NCBI RefSeq assembly: GCF_003385955.1
Contig: NZ_QRDW01000006.1
Location: 1 to 64,000, forward strand
Source of the DNA: Aestuariispira insulae
Lineage (GTDB): Bacteria > Pseudomonadota > Alphaproteobacteria > UBA8366 > Aestuariispiraceae
DNA length: 64,000 bases
Direction: 5' to 3'
Within the stretch, counting starts at the first letter, position 1, and the number at the start of each line of letters is the position of its first letter. This document shows positions 27,225 through 36,818 of this stretch, piece after piece. The notes under the pieces were generated by a model. That model saw only the letters and a list, made by a program, of their open reading frames with translations. It ran no database searches and had not been told where the DNA came from. A program made the translations under genes and the position numbers.

Positions 27225-28448
27225 TGGATCTGCAACCCGACTGAGCGGAAACATGGAGAGCCAGGCGACCAAAACCATAAAGGCGGAAACCGCCAGACAA
27301 AACCCAAGCCCGCCCAGTTGAAAAGCCAGGCCGGACAGCAGGGTCCCGGCAAACCGCCCCACCGCATTGGCCATGTAATAAAAACCAACGGAGAGCGCTA
27401 CGGTCTCGCGTTCCGCATAGGCGACAATCAGATAGGAATGCAGGGCCGAATTGACCGCGAAAACCCCGCCAAAAAACAACAGCCCCCCCAGCAAGACCAT
27501 GTCTTGTTCCACCGGTGACAACACACCTTCCTGCAGAGCAGCGGTCAGGGCCAGCATCACCAGCAATAACCCGCCGGCCCATCGCCGTGCCGATCTGGCC
27601 CCTTCCAGGTTGCTGTCGATCTTGCGGGTGAAACGCGGCACAACCGCCTGAATTATGCCATAGCCCACAATCCATAGCGCCATAAAGGCGCTGACCTGAT
27701 CAAAGCGCCAATTCAGGGAGGAATAGAGGTAGATCGGCAGGCCAACGACGAACCAGACGTCGCGGCTGGCAAACAGGAACACCCGGGCGAAAGAAAGATA
27801 ATTGATCTCCCGGCTTTTCGAAAAAAGCTCGGCGCCTTTGATCTTACGTTTGGCCTTGCCCAGTTCTTGGCGGATCACGACGATAACCGTGATCAGGATC
27901 AGCACCAGACCGGCAGCCATTGCCCACAGAGCCTGCTGGAAACCCAGATATTCCAACAACAGCCCGCCCATCAGAAAACCGACCCCTTTCAGGGCATTTT
28001 TCGACCCCGTCAGCAGCGCCACCCATTTGAAGAGGAGATTGTTCGACCCCTCCGTTTCCTTCACCACCAGCTTGACCGCGCTTTTGGAACTCATCTTGGT
28101 CAGGTCCTTGGCAACCCCGGAGAGCGCCTGTGCCCCCATCACATAGGCAACCGACATGATCCCGACCCAGCCCGGGTTCAGAAAGGACAGCGCGGTCAGC
28201 GCCACAATCTGGGTGGTCAATCCGGCATAAAGGGTAGAACGCAGGCCGAACCTTGTGCCGATCCAGCCCCCCAGGAAATTGGTGACAACCCCCATCGCTT
28301 CATAAAGCAGGAACAGGAAGGCAAGATCCAGCGGGCTGTATCCCAGAGCGTGGAAATGCAACAACACCAGCATACGCAGTGCGCCATCAGTCAGGGTGAA
28401 GCCCCAATAAGCGGCTGTGACGGCGATGTAATCGCGGATATTGGCCAT
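27213..28448 (-). CDS. arsJ: ArsJ organoarsenical (1-arseno-3-phosphoglycerate) exporter
   Basis: A 411-aa MFS transporter with 12 helices. The opening IRDYIAVTAAYWGFTLTDGA and the loop MSSKSAVKLVVKETEGSNN are highly characteristic of ArsJ. It exports 1-arseno-3-phosphoglycerate made by the partner GAPDH from arsenate and glyceraldehyde 3-phosphate; the product breaks down outside, giving arsenate resistance. The ATG at 28448 overlaps the GAPDH stop (TGATG), which fixes the start and shows coupling. No arsR, arsC or acr3 gene is in the window, which is unusual because this pair normally sits in an ars operon. Confidence 0.9.
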   Translation of the reverse strand: MANIRDYIAVTAAYWGFTLTDGALRMLVLLHFHALGYSPLDLAFLFLLYEAMGVVTNFLGGWIGTRFGLRSTLYAGLTTQIVALTALSFLNPGWVGIMSVAYVMGAQALSGVAKDLTKMSSKSAVKLVVKETEGSNNLLFKWVALLTGSKNALKGVGFLMGGLLLEYLGFQQALWAMAAGLVLILITVIVVIRQELGKAKRKIKGAELFSKSREINYLSFARVFLFASRDVWFVVGLPIYLYSSLNWRFDQVSAFMALWIVGYGIIQAVVPRFTRKIDSNLEGARSARRWAGGLLLVMLALTAALQEGVLSPVEQDMVLLGGLLFFGGVFAVNSALHSYLIVAYAERETVALSVGFYYMANAVGRFAGTLLSGLAFQLGGLGFCLAVSAFMVLVAWLSMFPLSRVADPKTA

Positions 28449-29455
28449 CAGAGGCTGCGCGCTACCATGCGCGCCACATCGGTCAGACGGTTCACATAGC
28501 CCCATTCATTGTCATACCAGGCATAGATTTTCAGCTGAGTGCCCTCGACCACCATGGTGCTGGGGCCGTCAATGATGGTGGACCGGGGATCACCCACAAA
28601 ATCGCTGGAGACCAGCGGACGGGATTCAAATCCCAGGATGCCGTTCAACTCACCTTCGGCGGCAGCGGCAAACAATCCGTTCACCTCTTCCACGGTGACC
28701 GCACGCTGCATTTCAAAGACACAATCGGTCAGGGATCCGTTCAAGGTCGGCACCCGGACCGCATGACCGTTCAGCTTACCCTTCAATTCCGGATAAATGA
28801 TGGTGATCGCTGTTGCCGACCCGGTTGTTGTCGGGATCAATGCCTGCAAACCGGACCGCGCCCGGCGCAGATCCTTATGCGGCATGTCCACCATCACCTG
28901 GGTATTGGTCACGTCATGAATGGTGGTGATCGATCCATGTTTAATGCCAATATTACCCTGCAACACCTTCACCACCGGAGCCAGGCAGTTGGTGGTGCAA
29001 CTGGCGGCCGTTACCAGATCCTGGCTGCCATCATAGAGATGGTGATTGACCCCATAGACGATATTGAGCGCGCCCTCGGTTTTGACCGGTGCCGCCACCA
29101 CGACCTTTTTCACGCCGCGCTGATAATAGGGTTGGACAAGATCGGTGGTTTTGAACACCCCTGTGCATTCCAGCACCATATCCACGCCAAGTCCCGCCCA
29201 GTCAACTGCACCCGGATCCTGTTCGGCAGAGAAGGAAATCTCGCGGCCATCCACAAGGATTTTTTCACCATCATGGGAAATCGACCGATCCCAACGGCCC
29301 TGGATTGTATCAAATTCCAAAAGATGGGCCGCGCATTCCACCCCGCCCTTGATCTCATTCACATGAACGATTTCGAAATCCGGATTGTCAAAAGCCGCCC
29401 GCAGCACAAGTTTGCCCATGCGCCCAAAACCGTTGATGGCCACTTTCACCGTCAT
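28448..29455 (-). CDS. ArsJ-associated glyceraldehyde-3-phosphate dehydrogenase
   Basis: A 335-aa NAD-dependent GAPDH. The Rossmann start is [16 protein letters not shown]. The catalytic Cys lies in [12 protein letters not shown] (about residue 155) and the catalytic His in [15 protein letters not shown] (about residue 180). The C-terminus ends [14 protein letters not shown]. In this context it uses arsenate in place of phosphate to make 1-arseno-3-phosphoglycerate for ArsJ. GGAGAAAG precedes ATG 29455; the residues read upstream are not GAPDH-like. It lies 100 nt after rbsR and could have its own promoter or be read through from the ribose operon. Confidence 0.9.
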   Translation of the reverse strand: MTVKVAINGFGRMGKLVLRAAFDNPDFEIVHVNEIKGGVECAAHLLEFDTIQGRWDRSISHDGEKILVDGREISFSAEQDPGAVDWAGLGVDMVLECTGVFKTTDLVQPYYQRGVKKVVVAAPVKTEGALNIVYGVNHHLYDGSQDLVTAASCTTNCLAPVVKVLQGNIGIKHGSITTIHDVTNTQVMVDMPHKDLRRARSGLQALIPTTTGSATAITIIYPELKGKLNGHAVRVPTLNGSLTDCVFEMQRAVTVEEVNGLFAAAAEGELNGILGFESRPLVSSDFVGDPRSTIIDGPSTMVVEGTQLKIYAWYDNEWGYVNRLTDVARMVARSL

Positions 29456-29555
29456 TTCTTTCTCCATGGAATACCAAAACTGTCCGATCCTGCGCAGTAT
29501 AGGCCGCACGACCGGCGCAAGCTATAGTCGGCAACGGTTACAGAATTATGAATAT

Positions 29556-30548
29556 TCAGGCAACCGGCCCGGAAGAACCGCGCACGATCAGGCGGCCGGG
29601 AAACTGGGTATGGCTGCCGGCGGGACGGGGGTCCAGCACCGCGTCTATGGCGGCTTCGGCTAGGGCGGCGACCGACTGGCGGATAGTGGTCAGCCTGGGC
29701 GTGACCAAACCGGCCAGAGGGATATCATCAAATCCGACCACAGACAGATCCTGGGGCACCTGCAAGTCAAGATCCCGGGCTGCGCGCATCACGCCAATCG
29801 CCTGCTGGTCACTGGCCGTGGCAATGGCGGTCGGCCGCTCACCGACTGGACGTTGCAGCAATTCCCGGCCCAATTCCTCGCCTGTGGCAAAATCAAAGGC
29901 CCCGCGCACGGTTTCAACCCGCACCGCCAAACCGGTATCCGCCTGCCCCTTTTCAATGCCCGCACGGAAGCCCGATTCGCGAGCACGTGCAACGGCAGTA
30001 CCTTCCGGCCCCGCTATGTAGGCTATATGGCTGTGGCCGTTTTCCAGGAGATGCAGGGCCGCCAGACTGGCGCTCCATTCATGGTCGGTGGCAATGGCGG
30101 GATAGCGAGCATATTGGCGGTCAACCGCAACAATGGGAATATCCGTCTCCAGGATCGCGGTTTGATCATCGGTCGCGCTGACCACCAAAATACCACGGGG
30201 CGAGCGCTCCAGCAGATTTTCGATCTGCTGTTTTTCATACAAAGGATCATCATGGGTATTGGCCAGCATCACGAAGAGGCCTCTGGCCGCGGCCACCGTC
30301 TCCACATGCTTGGCCAGTTCAGCAAAGAACGGGTTGGTGATGTCCGGCACAATCAGGCCGATCACGTCCGAACGGCTCATGCGGAAGGCGCGGGCCAGGT
30401 GGTTCGGTTTATAGTTCAGGTCGCGGACAGCCTGCTCGACTTTTTCCCGAAGGCGCGGTTTGACCGTATCATTCTTGGAGAGCACCCGGGAGACGGTCCC
30501 CACCGATACGCCGGCCCTGGCGGCCACATCCCTGATTGTCGTTGTCAT
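29556..30548 (-). CDS. rbsR: LacI-family repressor of the ribose operon
   Basis: A 330-aa regulator. The LacI helix-turn-helix TIRDVAARAGVSVGTVSRVL covers residues 3-22, followed by the hinge helix (NHLARAFRMSRSDVIGLIVP). The periplasmic-binding-type effector domain follows to residue 325. It overlaps rbsK by ATGA (30545-30548) and is last in the rbs operon, unlike its position in many bacteria. Three tandem TGAAACG-type dyads upstream of rbsB fit its DNA-binding class. Ribose as inducer is inferred from context. Confidence 0.85.
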   Translation of the reverse strand: MTTTIRDVAARAGVSVGTVSRVLSKNDTVKPRLREKVEQAVRDLNYKPNHLARAFRMSRSDVIGLIVPDITNPFFAELAKHVETVAAARGLFVMLANTHDDPLYEKQQIENLLERSPRGILVVSATDDQTAILETDIPIVAVDRQYARYPAIATDHEWSASLAALHLLENGHSHIAYIAGPEGTAVARARESGFRAGIEKGQADTGLAVRVETVRGAFDFATGEELGRELLQRPVGERPTAIATASDQQAIGVMRAARDLDLQVPQDLSVVGFDDIPLAGLVTPRLTTIRQSVAALAEAAIDAVLDPRPAGSHTQFPGRLIVRGSSGPVA

Positions 30549-31519
30549 CCTGCCCCTGCAAAAGTCTCTGCCGCTGCTTGCACCCGATCATCTGCAGCGT
30601 GACCGCCACTATTCACAAAGCGCATCACTTCGTCAAACGAAGGTGCGGCGACCGCCGCCCCGGGCCGCGTAGTGGCCAGCGCGCCGGCATGGCTCGCAAA
30701 GGCCACCGCCTCTTCAAAGGCCATTTTCCGAGCCAGGCCAACCGCCAGAGCGGCATTAAAACAATCCCCTGCCGCCACCGTATCCACCACATCCACACAA
30801 GGGGCCGCCACCTGGCCGGTCGCGCCGTCATGGCACCAGGCAGCGCCCAGACCGCCCATAGTGACAATCGCGCTGCCGCCAGTATTCGAGACGATTTCCG
30901 CCGCCGCCTGCCGAGCTTGATCCAGGGTTGCCGGTTCCCAGCCGATCAGCACCGCCACCTCATGTTGGTTGGGGGTCAGTATATCGAAATGTTCCAGTGT
31001 TTCTTCGTTCCAGGCCTCTTTTGGCATCGGGGCCGGGTCCATGACCACGGTCGTCCCGCTGGTCTTGGCAATACGAGCCGCCGCCAGAGCCGCCGCCAGC
31101 GGCACTTCATTTTGCAGCAGCAACAGATCCGCTTCGACAATGACATCCCGATAGCGTTCAGCCAGCGCCACATCCACCAGGCCATTGGCACCACTGGCGA
31201 TCCGGATGCTGTTGGAACCATCAGACGCCACGTCAATCAGCGCCAGTCCCGTAGTCTCTTCCGGATGTTCCGCCAGCGCCATATAGACCCGTTCTTCCGC
31301 CAGGGTCTTGCGGGCAGTTTCCCCATGGCTGTCATCACCGACCGCGCCAATCATCCAGGTATCAAGCCCGAGCCTGCTGGCAGCAATCGCTTGATTGGCC
31401 CCCTTGCCGCCCATGGCCATGGCCAGTTTTTCGGCCATCAGGGTTTCCCCCGGCACCGGATGCCGGTCCAAATAGGCGGTGATATCAATATTGATGCTGC
31501 CGAAAACCGCGATACTCAA
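30545..31519 (-). CDS. rbsK: Ribokinase
   Basis: A 324-aa PfkB-family kinase. The substrate-binding GGKGANQAIAASRLG (about residues 37-51) and the anion-hole/base motif DTVAAGDCFNAALAVGLA (about residue 255, with catalytic Asp in AGDCF) are intact. It phosphorylates D-ribose at O5. The start is a TTG at 31519 that overlaps the rbsD stop (TTGA), and no ATG lies near. A TTG start suggests expression below that of rbsD. Confidence 0.88.
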   Translation of the reverse strand: MSIAVFGSINIDITAYLDRHPVPGETLMAEKLAMAMGGKGANQAIAASRLGLDTWMIGAVGDDSHGETARKTLAEERVYMALAEHPEETTGLALIDVASDGSNSIRIASGANGLVDVALAERYRDVIVEADLLLLQNEVPLAAALAAARIAKTSGTTVVMDPAPMPKEAWNEETLEHFDILTPNQHEVAVLIGWEPATLDQARQAAAEIVSNTGGSAIVTMGGLGAAWCHDGATGQVAAPCVDVVDTVAAGDCFNAALAVGLARKMAFEEAVAFASHAGALATTRPGAAVAAPSFDEVMRFVNSGGHAADDRVQAAAETFAGAG

Positions 31520-31926
31520 AAGACAACTCCGCTGATCAGGATGACATTGGCATAGGGCGTTGTTTCGCCGGTGCGGATGACCGCTTTGGCCCTGCCCGTC
31601 CGCTGTTTGAAGCTTTCATGGGATTGGGTTTCAACTGCAATGGGCTTGCCCTGCTCGACCGCCCAGGCGGAAAGCACCGATTCCAATTGGCCGCGAAACG
31701 GTCCCTGCGCCTCATCGGCCAGGACCACCTGTTCCACCGCCAGTTCAGTGCGGACCGCCTCCAAAAGATCGAAGAACCCCGGCACCCCGGCCAGCACAGC
31801 CAGATCAATACACCTGACCCCGTCCGGTACCGGCAGACCGGCATCGGCAATCACGATTTCATCAAGATGGCCCAGGCTGGCAATCAGCGCGCTCACATCC
31901 CGGTTCAGCAAAGCCGTTCTTTTCAT
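31516..31926 (-). CDS. rbsD: D-ribose pyranase
   Basis: A 136-aa protein of the RbsD/FucU mutarotase family. The catalytic His region is seen in SALIASLGHLDEIVIADAG (about residue 20), and the family end appears as TGETTPYANVILISGVVF. It interconverts beta-pyranose and beta-furanose forms of ribose so that the kinase can act. It lies 7 nt after rbsC and overlaps rbsK. Confidence 0.9.
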   Translation of the reverse strand: MKRTALLNRDVSALIASLGHLDEIVIADAGLPVPDGVRCIDLAVLAGVPGFFDLLEAVRTELAVEQVVLADEAQGPFRGQLESVLSAWAVEQGKPIAVETQSHESFKQRTGRAKAVIRTGETTPYANVILISGVVF

Positions 31927-31933
31927 CGCCGCC

Positions 31934-32935
31934 TCACCCTTTGGTCAGTTTCGCGCGATAGTGATCCAGGATCACTGCCACGATGATGACGACGCCGGTG
32001 ATCATCTGGCGCATGAAATCGCTCAAACCCAACAGGATCAGGCCATTTGCCAGAACCCCAATGATGAAGGCCCCAAGCAGGGTACCCAGGACCGATCCCC
32101 GGCCGCCGGACAGGCTGGTTCCGCCGATGATTACGGCGGCAATGGCATTCAATTCAAACCCGCTGCCGGCAATGGGGCTGGCGATATTGAGCCTTGCCAT
32201 ATAGATGATGGCGGCAATACCGGCGGTAAAACCACAGATCGTGAAGGCTGCGACTTTGAGCCAGAAAACCGAATGGCCGGCCAGGCGCACCGCCTCCTCA
32301 CTGTTGCCAAGCCCATAGATCAGGCGGCCAAAGACCGTGCGCGACAGTACCAACCAGGCGACCAGCGCCAAGCCCAACGCCACCAGGAAGACCACCGGCA
32401 GCCCCCAGACCGTCAGCGATCCAAAATTATTGAATTCGACCGGAAAGGAATAAATCGTGCGTGCATCCGAGATCTGCAACGCCGCCCCGCGCGCGATATT
32501 GAGCATACCCAGTGTGATGATAAAGGATGGCAATCCCCACCAGGCGCTGACCACGCCATTCAGGATACCGCAGAGTGTGCCGGCCACCATAGCCGCCAGC
32601 ACCGCCAACGCGATCGCTTCTGCAGGGCCCAGGCCCGGCATGCTGATCGCCTTGCCCGCAACCACCGCCGCCAGGGCCAGGACTGATCCCACCGACAGAT
32701 CAATCCCACCGATCAGGATGACAAAGGTCATGCCCACCGCCAGAATCAGATTGATGGTGATCTGGGTCAGGATATTAGTGATGTTATTGGCGGTCAGAAA
32801 ATGTTCTGAGGCCAGGGAAAACACGATAATCAGCCCGATCAAGGCCAGGCCGATCCCCGCTTCGCGCATGATCGCACGGATGGAAAACCCCTTCGATCCG
32901 GGCTTGCCCGCGGTATCGGTTACAGCAGCGGTCAT
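31934..32935 (-). CDS. rbsC: Ribose ABC transporter permease
   Basis: A 333-aa inner-membrane permease of the BPD_transp_2 family with about ten helices. Typical segments are GMTFVILIGGIDLSVGSVLA (about residue 70) and AAVIIGGTSLSGGRGSVLG (about residue 265), the latter being the loop that contacts the ATPase. Its ATG overlaps the rbsA stop (ATGA at 32932-32935). Confidence 0.92.
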   Translation of the reverse strand: MTAAVTDTAGKPGSKGFSIRAIMREAGIGLALIGLIIVFSLASEHFLTANNITNILTQITINLILAVGMTFVILIGGIDLSVGSVLALAAVVAGKAISMPGLGPAEAIALAVLAAMVAGTLCGILNGVVSAWWGLPSFIITLGMLNIARGAALQISDARTIYSFPVEFNNFGSLTVWGLPVVFLVALGLALVAWLVLSRTVFGRLIYGLGNSEEAVRLAGHSVFWLKVAAFTICGFTAGIAAIIYMARLNIASPIAGSGFELNAIAAVIIGGTSLSGGRGSVLGTLLGAFIIGVLANGLILLGLSDFMRQMITGVVIIVAVILDHYRAKLTKG

Positions 32936-34512
32936 TCTTCAGTCCCCTCTTCTTCCCTGCGATAGGCAAGACGCAGGATCTTTTCTTCTGAAAATTCTGT
33001 ATGGTGCAATTCACCCTGGATCTTGTGATCGGCCAGCACCAGGATCCGGTCGCACAGCGTGATCAATTCCGGCAGTTCTGACGAAACCACAAGCAGTGCC
33101 ACCCCTTTGGCCGCCTGCTCGCGTAAAATCGCATAAATCTCGGCCTTGGCACCGACATCGACCCCCCGGGTGGGTTCATCCAGCAACAGCACCTTGGGCT
33201 GTCGGGCGAGCCATTTTGCCAATACGACCTTCTGCTGGTTGCCACCGGACAGGCTCGACGCCGCATCCTTGACGGTGCCACATTTCAGATTGAGGCCAGC
33301 CCCCAGTTCTTCCGCCAGATTCCGTTCCCGGCCCCCCAGCAAAAATCCGTTGGAGGAAACCTGGTCCAGGGCTGCCAGCGAACTGTTGGCGGCGATGGAC
33401 ATATCCAGGATCAACCCTTCATCCTTGCGGTCTTCGGTCACAAAACCAATGCCCGCCGAAATGGCCTTGTCCGGGCCGGTAATCTCAGTCACCGCACCTT
33501 CGCGCAGCATTTGCCCCGAAACCGGTTTCTGCAGACCAAAGATGGTGCGCAGAATCTCAGTGCGCCCGGCGCCGACCAGGCCTGCGATTCCTAAAATCTC
33601 GCCATAATGAAGATCAAAGCTGACCCCATCACTGTGCGGGGATTGAGGCACCTGCAGACAGTCCAGCCGCAAGGCGCTGTCTCCGATATGGTCATGATCC
33701 ACCTTTTGCGCCATTTCGGCGGCAAGCCTGCGGCCAACCATATGGGCCACAACCCGATCCGGCGAGGTGTCGGCGATATCCTCGGTGATGATTGTCTCAC
33801 CGCTGCGCAGGACCGTCACCCGGTCGCAAATCTCAAACACCTCGTTCAGGTGATGTGAGACAAAAACAACCGCCACCCCTTTTGCCTGGATCGAGCGCAC
33901 GATATCAAACAAGCGCTCTGTCTCCCGGTCGGTCAGGGTCGCAGTCGGCTCGTCCAGGATCAGGATCCGGCTTTCCGACTGCAGGGCGCGCGCAATCTCG
34001 ACCAATTGGCGGTGCGCGATCCCCAGATCCTTGACCGGTGATTTGACATCCACATCACTCAGCCCGATCGCGTCCAGAGCCTGGCGGGCGCGCGCATTCA
34101 TCCGGGTTTTATCGAGAAAACCGAACCGGTTGCGCGGCAAGGCTTCGAAACTGATGTTTTCCGCAACAGAGAGATGCGGCAGGAGATTGAATTCCTGGTG
34201 GACCACTTGCAGGCCCTTTGCCTTTGCGTCCCTCGGGCCCGCGGGGGCGTAGGCCGCATTTTCCAACCGGATCTCTCCGCTATCGGCTGGAAATGAGCCG
34301 GACAGGATCTTGATCAGGGTGGATTTACCCGCGCCATTTTCACCGACCAGGGCATGCACTTCGCCCGGTCGCAAATCAAAGGTCACCCCTCGGAGTGCCT
34401 TCACGCCACCAAAGCTTTTCCGGATATCCTTCACCACAAGCAGGGAAGATACTTGGGAAGATGCGTTTTCGACGGGGGATTGGGGCGCGATTTTTACGGC
34501 GCTGCTATCCAT
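32932..34512 (-). CDS. rbsA: Ribose ABC transporter ATP-binding protein (two ABC domains)
   Basis: A 526-aa protein with two fused ATPase domains. The first has Walker A VGENGAGKSTLIKIL (about residue 62) and Walker B ILILDEPTATL. The second has the degenerate Walker A region LVGAGRTEILRTIFG, signature LSGGNQQKVVLAKWL and VLLLDEPTRGVDVGAK, as is normal for sugar importers of this class. I chose ATG 34512 because GGAAAG lies at the right distance; ATG 34524 and TTG 34563 are also in frame. It lies between rbsB and rbsC. Confidence 0.9.
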   Translation of the reverse strand: MDSSAVKIAPQSPVENASSQVSSLLVVKDIRKSFGGVKALRGVTFDLRPGEVHALVGENGAGKSTLIKILSGSFPADSGEIRLENAAYAPAGPRDAKAKGLQVVHQEFNLLPHLSVAENISFEALPRNRFGFLDKTRMNARARQALDAIGLSDVDVKSPVKDLGIAHRQLVEIARALQSESRILILDEPTATLTDRETERLFDIVRSIQAKGVAVVFVSHHLNEVFEICDRVTVLRSGETIITEDIADTSPDRVVAHMVGRRLAAEMAQKVDHDHIGDSALRLDCLQVPQSPHSDGVSFDLHYGEILGIAGLVGAGRTEILRTIFGLQKPVSGQMLREGAVTEITGPDKAISAGIGFVTEDRKDEGLILDMSIAANSSLAALDQVSSNGFLLGGRERNLAEELGAGLNLKCGTVKDAASSLSGGNQQKVVLAKWLARQPKVLLLDEPTRGVDVGAKAEIYAILREQAAKGVALLVVSSELPELITLCDRILVLADHKIQGELHHTEFSEEKILRLAYRREEEGTEE

Positions 34513-34610
34513 GGCTCTTTCCATCACTGGCTGCTTCACTGATTGAAAGAACCGGTCCAGCAAGGGGTCGCGCCGGACCGGTCTCTCAGTTTCAGGCCGC
34601 TACGGGCCGG

Positions 34611-35537
34611 TTAGTTGCCGGTCACCAGTTCGATCGGGGTTTTCACCCAACCCTGCGGCTCCGGCGCGCCCTTGACCACTTCCAGGGCCTGATCGATGGC
34701 ATTGGCCGCCATGTCACGGCCGAACTGATCAACAGTCGCCAGCAGACGGCCATCTTTCAGCATCGGGCCGACAGCTGGGATGTTATCGAAACCGACAACC
34801 TGGATCTCGCCGGCCTTACCAGCGGATTCCAGCGCCTTCACAACGCCGATCGCCATGGAATCGTTAGCCGCCATGATGCCCTGGATATCGGGATGCGCGG
34901 TCAGCATGTTGGTGGCAACCGTATTGGCTTCTTCGGTTTCCCAATGGGCGGTCCGGGAATCGAGAAGTTCCAGACCGCCTTCCTTAATCGCGTCTTCAAA
35001 ACCCAGTTTCCGCTGCAGCGCATTGTCTGCGCCCGGATTGCCTTCCAGGATCACAACCTTGGCACCCTTGCCAAGCTTCGCTGCCAGCGCTTCACCGGCC
35101 AGTTTCGCACCCCCGCGGTTGTCGGGGCCGACAAAGGCCAGCTCAACACCGTTCTGCTCTTTCGCTTTCGGATCGAGTGATACATCAAAATTAATCACGG
35201 TGATGCCAGCTTCCATGGCACGTTTCAACGGCGGCACCATGGCGCGGGAATCGGCCGGAGCGATCACAATGGCATCAACCCCCTGGGTTATGAAATTTTC
35301 GACCGCGTTGATCTGGGATTCGATATCGGATTCGTTTTTCATGCCGACGGCTTTAAGAACATAATCACCGCGCTTGGCTTCATGTTCCTTCGCCCCTTCC
35401 AGCATATCCTTGAAAAACTCATTAGCCAGCGACTTCATCACAAGGCCGACCACCGGTTTTTTCTCGTCTGCGGATGCACCGCCAGCCGCCATCATCAAGG
35501 ATACCGCTGCGGCGGTTACAAATTTGGTGAACTTCAT
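34611..35537 (-). CDS. rbsB: Periplasmic ribose-binding protein
   Basis: A 308-aa protein with a signal peptide (residues 1-23, ending GGASA) and a family 4 periplasmic-binding domain. Typical sugar-contact segments are VGLVMKSLANEFFKDMLEGA, then AIVIAPADSRAMV, then VGPDNRGGAKLAGEAL. It captures ribose for RbsAC. It is the first gene of the operon and is preceded by three tandem operators about 90-135 nt upstream. Confidence 0.9.
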   Translation of the reverse strand: MKFTKFVTAAAVSLMMAAGGASADEKKPVVGLVMKSLANEFFKDMLEGAKEHEAKRGDYVLKAVGMKNESDIESQINAVENFITQGVDAIVIAPADSRAMVPPLKRAMEAGITVINFDVSLDPKAKEQNGVELAFVGPDNRGGAKLAGEALAAKLGKGAKVVILEGNPGADNALQRKLGFEDAIKEGGLELLDSRTAHWETEEANTVATNMLTAHPDIQGIMAANDSMAIGVVKALESAGKAGEIQVVGFDNIPAVGPMLKDGRLLATVDQFGRDMAANAIDQALEVVKGAPEPQGWVKTPIELVTGN

Positions 35538-35628
35538 GGAGAATCTCCCTGTTTAACCATGCCGCAACCAAAATCACCCAACAACAGGCGGCATGTTTTC
35601 GTTGATGACGGCAATTATGACGGAATGA

Positions 35629-35673
35629 TGAAACGCGTCAATATGAAACGTATCATTTTTTTGAAACGTTTCA
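35629..35673. promoter_or_regulatory. Three tandem LacI-type operators upstream of rbsB
   Basis: TGAAACGCGTCA (35629-35640), TGAAACGTATCA (35644-35655) and the perfect palindrome TGAAACGTTTCA (35662-35673) follow each other. The central ACG/CGT core resembles known RbsR and other LacI-family sites. They lie in the divergent region between rbsB and lpxR, so RbsR could affect both directions. Confidence 0.75.
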
Positions 35674-35723
35674 TTTTCGAGCCTTTTCAAGGCGGCATTG
35701 CTGCCCGGTTATTTTCGAACTAT

Positions 35724-35753
35724 TTGCACAATTCCGTCACAATCCGGTACATA
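35724..35753 (+). promoter_or_regulatory. Candidate sigma-70 promoter of lpxR
   Basis: TTGCAC (35724-35729) and TACATA (35748-35753) are separated by 18 nt and lie about 30 nt upstream of the lpxR start. Confidence 0.35.
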
Positions 35754-35782
35754 ATGGGGCTGGCTGATAAGGGGAAAAAATC

Positions 35783-36805
35783 TTGAACGCTCGATTAAGG
35801 ATGTTGGCAGTCACAGTGACCTTCGGCCTGTGGTTCGCACAGACCCCGGCCTTTGCGGAGGAAACTGATCCTGTGCTGCGGGACCGCGAAGATGAACGCG
35901 GCACCTATAGCTTTGTTCTGGAGAATGACAAATTCGCCGGCAAGGATGACGGCTATACAAATGGCGTGCGTATCTCCTGGCTGTCACCGGAAACCGATAT
36001 TCCGGATTGGATTGATGAAGGTGCCGACTATGTGCCCTTCTTCTCCCATCAGGGCCGCCGGCGTTACGGCTTTTCTTTGGGTCAGACCATGTATGCCCCC
36101 GATGACCTGACGGTCAAACAACTGCAAGATGACGACAGGCCCTATGCGGGCTTCCTGTTCGGCTCTGTTGGCATTCTGTCCGACACCGGTTACCGGCTGG
36201 ACAATCTTCAACTGACCCTGGGGGTGGTCGGCCCCGCCTCCCTTGCTGCGGAAACCCAGGATTTTGTTCATCATAGCTTGGATACCACCGACCCCCAGGG
36301 ATGGGATAACCAATTGCATAACGAACCGGGATTTATCCTGACCTACGAGCGGAAATGGCGTGGCATATATGAATTTTCGCCTTTCGGCTTGGCGATGGAC
36401 ATGACCCCGCATCTGGGCGCCAGTCTGGGCAACATCCATACCCATATCACAACCGGTGCCACAGCCCGGATCGGCTTTGATCTCCCGGCGGATTACGGCC
36501 CGCCCTTGATCCAGCCCAGCCTGCCCGGCTCCGATTTTTTCGCGCCCAGCCGGAAATTGGGTGGTTATCTATTCGCCGGTGTCGAAGGCCGCGCGGTACT
36601 GCATAATATCTTCCTGGACGGAAACACCTTCCGGGACAGCCATTCGGTTGATAAAAAACCCTTTGTCGGCGGCATCCAGGTTGGCGTGGCCCTGACCTAT
36701 GGCGATGCCCGGCTGGCCTATACCCACCTGTTCCGCACCAAGGAATTTGACGGTCAGGACAGTGCCGATGAATTTGGCGCCATCACCTTGAGTTATCGGT
36801 TCTAA
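35783..36805 (+). CDS. lpxR: LpxR-family lipid A deacylase (DUF2219)
   Basis: A 340-aa outer-membrane beta-barrel with a signal peptide (to about residue 26, ending AFA). Family hallmarks are FVLENDKFAGKDDGYTNGVR near residue 50, carrying the Asn/Asp catalytic region, and DDRPYAGFLFGS near residue 110. The protein ends with a phenylalanine (LSYRF), as barrels do. LpxR removes the 3'-acyloxyacyl chain of lipid A, changing the cell surface. The TTG start at 35783 has AGGGG about 8 nt upstream; ATG 35801 is an alternative. Confidence 0.85.
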   Translation: MNARLRMLAVTVTFGLWFAQTPAFAEETDPVLRDREDERGTYSFVLENDKFAGKDDGYTNGVRISWLSPETDIPDWIDEGADYVPFFSHQGRRRYGFSLGQTMYAPDDLTVKQLQDDDRPYAGFLFGSVGILSDTGYRLDNLQLTLGVVGPASLAAETQDFVHHSLDTTDPQGWDNQLHNEPGFILTYERKWRGIYEFSPFGLAMDMTPHLGASLGNIHTHITTGATARIGFDLPADYGPPLIQPSLPGSDFFAPSRKLGGYLFAGVEGRAVLHNIFLDGNTFRDSHSVDKKPFVGGIQVGVALTYGDARLAYTHLFRTKEFDGQDSADEFGAITLSYRF

Positions 36806-36818
36806 AGCACCTACACCG

